Source: an uncultured bacterium (GTDB taxonomy: Bacteria; Bacillota; Clostridia; Lachnospirales; Anaerotignaceae). From it: a stretch of 18,450 bases of DNA. This document shows positions 14,511 to 18,450 of the stretch, one piece after another (the first letter of the stretch is position 1; each line of letters starts with the position of its first letter). The position numbers and the translations under genes are program-made. The notes under the pieces were generated by a model. The model was not told the origin of the DNA. It was given only the letters and a program-made list of their open reading frames with translations, and ran no database searches. Where the stretch lies: NCBI GenBank assembly GCA_905214825.1, contig CAJMNV010000021.1, positions 1-18,450 on the forward strand, written 5' to 3'.

Positions 14511-15686
14511 ATGAAAGATTTTACAGCAGAACATATTGCGACATTACCACCTTCTGGGATACGAAAATTTTTTGATGTTGTGGCAACGATGGAAAATGTG
14601 ATTTCTTTGGGGGTAGGAGAACCGGATTTTCAAACGCCGAAACGTGTCAGAGAAGCGGCGATACAATCTTTGGCAGAAGGAAAAACAAGATATTCTTCCA
14701 ACTGGGGTATGCCAAAATTGCGAGAATGTATTGTACATTATTTAGAAAGACGTTTTGGCTTGGTATATGATACAGACCAGATATTATGTACCATTGGTGC
14801 GTCAGAAGCGATTGATGTGACATTGCGTACAGTATTGGAAATTGGTGATGAAGTGCTGATACCAGAACCGTCTTATGTGGCATATAAACCAGCAGTTGTA
14901 TTACAGCATGGTGTGCCTGTTGTGGTGCAGACAAAGGCAGAATGTGGTTTCCGTTTGCAGGCAGAAGATTTGGAAAAAGCCATTACAGAAAAAACAAAAG
15001 TGTTGATACTGCCTTATCCAAATAATCCTACAGGGGCAATATTGGAACAAGAAGAATTACAAGAGATTGCAAAAGTTTGTATCAAACATGATTTGCTTGT
15101 GATATCTGATGAGATTTATGCAGAATTGACATATGGTGGAAAAAACCATGTTTCGATTGCGTCTATGGAGGGTATGGCAGAAAGAACGGTTGTGTTAAAT
15201 GGTTTTGCAAAATCTTTTTCCATGACGGGTTGGCGTTTGGGGTATGCGGCAGGACCAAAAGCATTGATGAAACAAATCAATAAAGTACATGCTTATATTA
15301 TTATGTGTGCACCAACGATGAGCCAATATGGTGCCATAGAAGCATTGCAAGATGATATGCTTTGTGATGCAGATGTGAATCATATGCGAAAAGCTTATGA
15401 TGAAAGACGACAGTATTTGGTGAAAACATTAGATGGTTTGGGTTTGACGTGTTTTGAGCCGGAAGGGGCTTTTTATGTGTTTCCTTCTATTGCAAAAACG
15501 GGTTTGACAGCACAGGCATTTTGTGAAAAGCTGTTGTTTGAAACAGGTGTGGCTGTGATACCGGGTGATGCATTTGGTGAAAGTGGTGAGAATCATGTGC
15601 GGATTTCTTATGCATATAGTATGGAACAACTGCAAATGGCTATGGAAAAGATAAGAGTATTCTTAGAACAAAATGGTTGGGCATAA
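14511..15686 (+). CDS. Class I/II PLP-dependent aminotransferase
   Basis: Fold-type I aminotransferase of 391 residues, normal family length, probably acting on aspartate, aromatic or other amino acids; substrate choice cannot be read. Key residues are visible: the PLP lysine at 234 in AKSFSMTGWRLGY; YPNNPTG with Asn172; Asp200 and Tyr203 in SDEIYAEL, which contact the pyridine ring; and Arg364 in HVRISYA, which binds the substrate carboxylate. GVGEPDFQTPKRVREAA near the start is typical of the subgroup that includes PatA-like and broad-specificity enzymes. ATG 14511 has AAGGAGG at 14499-14505, which overlaps the previous stop codon, so the two genes are co-transcribed. The pairing with an AIR-synthase-family gene is a possible functional link. 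Confidence 0.95.
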   Translation: MKDFTAEHIATLPPSGIRKFFDVVATMENVISLGVGEPDFQTPKRVREAAIQSLAEGKTRYSSNWGMPKLRECIVHYLERRFGLVYDTDQILCTIGASEAIDVTLRTVLEIGDEVLIPEPSYVAYKPAVVLQHGVPVVVQTKAECGFRLQAEDLEKAITEKTKVLILPYPNNPTGAILEQEELQEIAKVCIKHDLLVISDEIYAELTYGGKNHVSIASMEGMAERTVVLNGFAKSFSMTGWRLGYAAGPKALMKQINKVHAYIIMCAPTMSQYGAIEALQDDMLCDADVNHMRKAYDERRQYLVKTLDGLGLTCFEPEGAFYVFPSIAKTGLTAQAFCEKLLFETGVAVIPGDAFGESGENHVRISYAYSMEQLQMAMEKIRVFLEQNGWA

Positions 15687-15799
15687 TGAATATTTACAGT
15701 ATCAAATCATGATAGAGAGATGTTTTGTATAGCAAAGTGTTTGCCTATTTGGATTTGGATACAGACCATTTTTTTCATAAATTCTTAACGATACGTTCA

Positions 15800-15831
15800 T
15801 TGACTTTTACTGAGAAATATGAGAATATAGA
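15800..15831 (+). promoter_or_regulatory. Weak promoter candidate ahead of the small frame and the HlyC/CorC-type gene
   Basis: TTGACT at 15800-15805 matches the -35 consensus at 5 of 6 positions. The region 15822-15831 (AGAATATAGA) is -10-like, but no hexamer at 16-18 bp spacing matches well. It would place the transcript start near 15835, before the 15862-15954 frame. Confidence 0.3.
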
Positions 15832-15861
15832 AAAAGATATGAGAGGAGTGTGAAAAACGGC

Positions 15862-15954
15862 ATGGACGAAGGCAGTGAGAGTGACGCCAATTTGCGACGA
15901 AATAATCCAAATCGTATATTTTGTATCCCAATGCCGAATAAAATGAAATGTTAG
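15862..15954 (+). CDS. Possible 30-residue microprotein
   Basis: An ATG-started frame of 30 codons begins MDEGSESDANLRR and ends PMPNKMKC. Residues 12-18 are RRNNPNR. AGAGGAG at 15842-15848 could serve as a ribosome site but is 13 bases away; an in-frame GTG at 15850 is almost on top of it. There is no signal peptide or membrane segment. The peptide is unlike the Lys/Gln/Thr-rich products of chance frames here, but the same DNA can also fold, so it may be an RNA instead. Coding status is undecided. Confidence 0.3.
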   Translation: MDEGSESDANLRRNNPNRIFCIPMPNKMKC

Positions 15955-16058
15955 AGGTATAGTCTGTTTGTGTGCAATTTTACACGAAAAACAGAGTATG
16001 CCTTTTTGTGTTTGTTCGGAAGTACAGAAATAAAAATGATTTGGAGGAATGAAAAGAT

Positions 16059-17384
16059 ATGAATTGGAAAGCACTGATATTACAGGTTGTATTGATTGCA
16101 TTAAATGCCATATTTGCAAGTGCAGAAATTGCAGTCATTTCCATGAATGAAACAAAGTTGAAAAAAATGGCGGCAGATGGTGATAAACGTGCAAAACGTT
16201 TGTCTGTATTGACAGAACAGCCTGCGAAGTTTTTGGCAACTATACAAGTTGCCATTACATTGGCAGGTATGTTGTCCAGTGCGTTTGCGGCAGAAAGTTT
16301 TGCAGATCCGTTGGTGGAAATGTTGGTTGCAAGTAATATTGGGATACCAGAAACAATATTAAAATCCGTATGTGTATTGTTGATTACCACGATTTTGGCA
16401 TATTTTAATTTGGTGTTTGGGGAATTGGTGCCAAAACGTGTGGCGATGAAAAAATCAGAAACGTTGGCTTTGGGATTATCCGGGCTTTTGAGAGGGGTAT
16501 CTCGTATATTTGCACCATTGGTATGGTTGCTGACAATATCTACAAATGCGATATTGCGTTTGGCAGGGATTGACCCGGAAGATGACGAAGAAGAAGTGTC
16601 AGAAGAAGAAATTCGCATGATGTTGGAAGCAGGCAATGAAAAAGGTACCATTGATGAAGAAGAAGTGGAAATGATACAAAAGGTGTTTGCATTTGATGAT
16701 ACTTCTGTGGAGGAAGTTTGCACACATCGTATTGATGTTGTGACATTGGATATGGACGATGATATGGACGTTTGGAATGAAACCATATACAACAGCCGTT
16801 ATACGTATTATCCCATTACGGGGGAAGATGATGATGATATTATTGGTGTGTTGGACGCAAAAGATTATTTCAGATTAGATGATAAAAGCCGTGAAAATGT
16901 ACTCAAATGTGCAGTGAATAAGCCATATTTTGTGCCAGAAACAGTCAAAGCAGACGTTTTGTTCCGCAATATGAAACAGGAAAGAAAATATTTTGCAATA
17001 TTGTTGGACGAATATGGCGGTTTGAGTGGTATTATTACATTGCGTGATATTTTGCAACTGTTGGTGGGAGATTTCTATGAAGAAGATGATATTGTGGAAG
17101 AAGCAGATATTGTGCAAATATCTAAATTAGAGTGGAAAATACAAGGTTGTGCAGATTTGGAAGAAGTGGCAGAGGCACTGGAAGTGACATTACCCATAGA
17201 AGAATATGATACATTTGGTGGGTATGTTTGTGGTGTGTTGGGACACGTTCCTGATGATGGTACATCTTGTCAGACGGAAACCGATTGTATGCATATTGTT
17301 GTGCATACAGTAGATAATCATAGAATTGGTAGCACAACGGTGATTATGAAAGAAGAACAAAAACAAACAGAACCAGAAACATAA
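16059..17384 (+). CDS. HlyC/CorC (CNNM) family transporter-like membrane protein
   Basis: Integral membrane protein of the DUF21-CBS-CorC_HlyC type. Family members are linked to Mg2+ or Co2+ efflux, and older annotation calls them hemolysins. It has 441 residues, the usual length. The DUF21/CNNM transmembrane domain covers about 1-190 and opens with a hydrophobic helix followed by FASAEIAVISMNETKLKKM, the classic signature. Two CBS domains cover about 210-340 (DDDDIIGVLDAKDYF in the first, DEYGGLSGIITLRDILQLLVG in the second) and probably bind adenine nucleotide. The C-terminal CorC_HlyC domain covers about 350-430, with FGGYVCGVLGHVPDDG. ATG 16059 has GGAGG at 16043-16047. It seems to be a single-gene transcript, with a terminator directly after it. 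Confidence 0.93.
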   Translation: MNWKALILQVVLIALNAIFASAEIAVISMNETKLKKMAADGDKRAKRLSVLTEQPAKFLATIQVAITLAGMLSSAFAAESFADPLVEMLVASNIGIPETILKSVCVLLITTILAYFNLVFGELVPKRVAMKKSETLALGLSGLLRGVSRIFAPLVWLLTISTNAILRLAGIDPEDDEEEVSEEEIRMMLEAGNEKGTIDEEEVEMIQKVFAFDDTSVEEVCTHRIDVVTLDMDDDMDVWNETIYNSRYTYYPITGEDDDDIIGVLDAKDYFRLDDKSRENVLKCAVNKPYFVPETVKADVLFRNMKQERKYFAILLDEYGGLSGIITLRDILQLLVGDFYEEDDIVEEADIVQISKLEWKIQGCADLEEVAEALEVTLPIEEYDTFGGYVCGVLGHVPDDGTSCQTETDCMHIVVHTVDNHRIGSTTVIMKEEQKQTEPET

Positions 17385-17390
17385 TATTGG

Positions 17391-17431
17391 AAAAGGAGAT
17401 TTCTCTATATTTTTGGAGCAGTCTCCTTTTT
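17391..17431 (+). terminator. Intrinsic terminator after the HlyC/CorC-type gene
   Basis: AAAAGGAGA (17391-17399) pairs perfectly with TCTCCTTTT (17422-17430), with a 22-base loop, and the T run reaches 17431. It begins 6 bp after the stop codon of the HlyC/CorC-type gene. Confidence 0.8.
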
Positions 17432-17441
17432 GCGATATGGA

Positions 17442-17470
17442 TTGAATAAACGATGAAAAAAGCGTATAAT
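17442..17470 (+). promoter_or_regulatory. Promoter of the sirtuin gene
   Basis: TTGAAT at 17442-17447 and a perfect TATAAT at 17465-17470 are separated by the ideal 17 bp. It lies between the preceding terminator and the start codon at 17497, so the sirtuin gene is transcribed alone from about 17477. Confidence 0.8.
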
Positions 17471-17496
17471 CAAAAAAAGAAAAGGAGGCGTTTTGC

Positions 17497-18243
17497 GTGG
17501 ATTTGGAGCAGAAATTGCAACAATTACAAAATTGGATTGCAGAATGTGAAAATATTGTTTTTTTTGGTGGGGCAGGAGTTTCCACGGAAAGTGGTATTCC
17601 GGATTTTCGTAGTGAAAATGGGATTTTTGCGGCAATAAATGAATATGGTTATCAACCAGAAGTGATATTGAGTCATTCTTTTTTTATGGAACACCCCGAA
17701 ATATTTTTTCAGTATTACAAAAAGAATTTGCTGTATCCAGATGCAAAGCCAAATGATTGCCATAAAGCATTGGCAAAGCTGGAAGAAATGGGGAAACTGC
17801 GTTCTGTGATTACACAAAATATTGATGATTTACACCAAAAAGCAGGTAGTAAACGGGTTTTGGAACTGCATGGCACATTATACAAAAATTATTGTATGCA
17901 ATGTAGAAAAACGTTTGATTTGGCGTATGTGACAAAAGAGAATGGTATTACAAGATGTGAAAACTGTGGTGGTATTGTGCGTCCAGATGTGGTGTTGTAT
18001 GAAGAGGGTTTGGACGAAAATACCATACAAAATGCGGTGAAAGATATTGCAAAAGCAGATATGCTGATTGTTGGGGGAACAAGTTTGAATGTGTATCCTG
18101 CGGCAGGGCTTTTGCATTATTTTAGAGGCAACCATTTGGTGTTAATCAATAAATCTGTAACCAGCATGGATAAAAAGGCAGATTTGGTGATTTCGGAAAA
18201 TATTGGTGAAGTTTTTCGGAAAGTGGTGTTGGAAAAACATTGA
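17497..18243 (+). CDS. NAD-dependent protein deacylase, Sir2 family
   Basis: Cytoplasmic sirtuin that removes acetyl or related acyl groups from lysines using NAD+, giving nicotinamide and O-acyl-ADP-ribose. It has 248 residues, a complete bacterial CobB-like length. NAD-binding GAGVSTESGIPDFRS lies at about 25-39, TQNIDDLHQKAG at 106-117, and the catalytic His125 sits in HGT. A zinc ribbon is formed by Cys133, Cys136, Cys154 and Cys157, followed by GGIVRPDVVLYEE and the C-terminal GGTSLNVYPAA. The start is GTG 17497, with AAAGGAGG at 17481-17488, 8 bases upstream. No neighbouring acetyltransferase or acetyl-CoA synthetase is present, so the target is not indicated. Confidence 0.96.
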   Translation: MDLEQKLQQLQNWIAECENIVFFGGAGVSTESGIPDFRSENGIFAAINEYGYQPEVILSHSFFMEHPEIFFQYYKKNLLYPDAKPNDCHKALAKLEEMGKLRSVITQNIDDLHQKAGSKRVLELHGTLYKNYCMQCRKTFDLAYVTKENGITRCENCGGIVRPDVVLYEEGLDENTIQNAVKDIAKADMLIVGGTSLNVYPAAGLLHYFRGNHLVLINKSVTSMDKKADLVISENIGEVFRKVVLEKH

Positions 18244-18259
18244 AAAATCAATGGTTTTT
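18233..18259 (+). terminator. Terminator-like hairpin over the sirtuin stop codon
   Basis: AAAAACATTGA (18233-18243) pairs with TCAAT-G-GTTTTT (18248-18259), eleven pairs with one bulged G and an AAAA loop. The T run is part of the stem's 3' arm. The left arm includes the last codons and the TGA stop. It is AT-rich, so it is weaker than the other terminators in the window. Confidence 0.5.
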
Positions 18260-18274
18260 GATATGTCTGGCAAA

Positions 18275-18340
18275 AAATGAAAAAAAATAAAAAAATTTTT
18301 CAAAAATATGCTTGACAATATGGATTGTCTTTGATAGAAT
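18275..18340 (+). promoter_or_regulatory. Strong promoter with UP-like A/T tracts, probably of an rRNA operon
   Basis: TTGACA (18312-18317, perfect) is followed after 17 bp by TAGAAT (18335-18340, 5 of 6), with TG at 18332-18333 making an extended -10. Upstream, 18275-18310 consists of A and T tracts like an UP element that binds the RNA polymerase alpha subunits. This is the strongest promoter in the window and is of the rrn type. Confidence 0.85.
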
Positions 18341-18450
18341 AAATCCTGCGTTACGAAACAACGCACTGTGAACTTTGAAAATAGAATAGTGAATGAAACT
18401 TACAACCCATAGTCAATTCTTGTTGATGCAAGCATCAACAAAAGACAAAA
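18341..18450 (+). other. Probable rRNA operon 5' leader with boxA-like element and hairpins
   Basis: No coding frame of note is present. TGAACTTTGAAAA (18369-18381) resembles the boxA-type sequence (TTCTTTGAAAACT) found in rRNA leaders and spacers of Bacillota, which recruits antitermination factors. A hairpin TGCGTT/AACGCA (18347-18352 and 18360-18365) precedes it, and a 9-bp perfect hairpin TTGTTGATG/CATCAACAA with loop CAAG (18420-18441) follows. The 16S gene itself is not in the window, so the identification rests on promoter and leader features. A tRNA cluster is the main alternative. Confidence 0.6.

Larger units (their letters stand above)
15687..16058 (+). other. 372-bp intergenic region with possible microprotein or structured RNA
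   Basis: No known riboswitch or RNA family was recognised here. It contains a possible -35 (TTGACT, 15800-15805), a 30-codon open frame at 15862-15954 whose peptide looks non-random, a long-range pairing CGGCAT/ATGCCG (15858-15863 and 15931-15936), and a bulged hairpin at 15964-15994. No clear terminator follows the aminotransferase gene. The region has somewhat different composition from the neighbouring coding sequence, notably the stretch from 15858 to 15900. Confidence 0.55.

Noticed and set aside
15858..15900. M-box (Mg2+) riboswitch, because GACGCCAAT recalls part of its core
   Set aside because: The rest of the conserved M-box core, including the GTTAGGTGAGGCTCC-like beginning, is missing.
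15964..15994. Hairpin CTGTTT/AAACAG with GTGT/ACAC as an intrinsic terminator
   Set aside because: It has a three-base bulge, low G+C, and the nearest T run starts about 8 bases after the stem, so termination is unlikely.
15775..16119. 114-codon open frame on the - strand in the intergenic gap
   Set aside because: No ribosome site or recognisable domain was seen, and it extends into the HlyC/CorC-type gene. The part over 15858-15954 is of interest as an element, not as this frame.
15980..16792. 270-codon open frame on the - strand
   Set aside because: It is the antisense shadow of the well-supported HlyC/CorC-type gene. It has no ribosome site, and its product is a Ser/Asn/Thr/Ile-rich translation typical of reversed codons.

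Overview
The window is AT-rich and every convincing gene lies on the + strand. Strong Shine-Dalgarno sequences (AGGAGG-like), Leu codons dominated by TTG, frequent GTG/TTG starts and a family set that includes a VanW protein, ABC-2 exporter, HlyC/CorC protein and Sir2 point to a low-GC anaerobic Bacillota, most likely class Clostridia (Lachnospirales-like). The taxonomic call is an inference. No tRNA, CRISPR array, insertion sequence or phage gene was recognised.

Layout. (1) 1-744: the 3' end of a UvrD/PcrA-type DNA helicase gene cut by the window edge. (2) 778-11761: an extended -10 promoter followed by a tightly packed seven-gene cassette. The genes are a large membrane-anchored exported protein with a glutamine-amidotransferase-like fold, an ABC ATPase, an ABC-2 permease, a membrane-anchored coiled-coil protein, a lipoprotein, a BatA-like vWA membrane protein, and a 912-residue membrane protein with two vWA domains. 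Genes overlap by 4 to 11 bp or are separated by only 20-30 bp, so they are almost certainly one transcription unit acting at the cell envelope. The set resembles the Bat (MoxR-associated) vWA systems joined to an ABC exporter, but no MoxR ATPase or DUF58 gene is present. (3) 11762-11966: a non-coding gap with a large inverted repeat and a possible promoter. (4) 11967-13468: a VanW-family envelope protein ending in an intrinsic terminator. (5) 13496-15686: a HypE/PurM-like AIR-synthase-family protein and a class I/II PLP aminotransferase, apparently co-transcribed. (6) 15687-16058: a 372-bp gap with a possible 30-codon microprotein or structured RNA. (7) 16059-17384: a HlyC/CorC (CNNM) transporter-like protein with its own terminator. 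(8) 17442-18259: a sirtuin gene with a textbook promoter and a hairpin over its stop codon. (9) 18275-18450: an A-tract-rich upstream region, a perfect -35/extended -10 promoter, and a leader with a boxA-like element. These are most simply read as the start of a ribosomal RNA operon whose 16S gene lies just beyond the window.

How the genes work together. The seven-gene cassette is the most interesting part. The ABC pair would power movement of something across the membrane, or mechanical work at it. The exported GATase-like and vWA proteins, the coiled-coil protein and the lipoprotein would form an extracytoplasmic assembly around it. Its substrate and role cannot be read from sequence. The remaining genes are housekeeping or envelope functions without an obvious link to the cassette.
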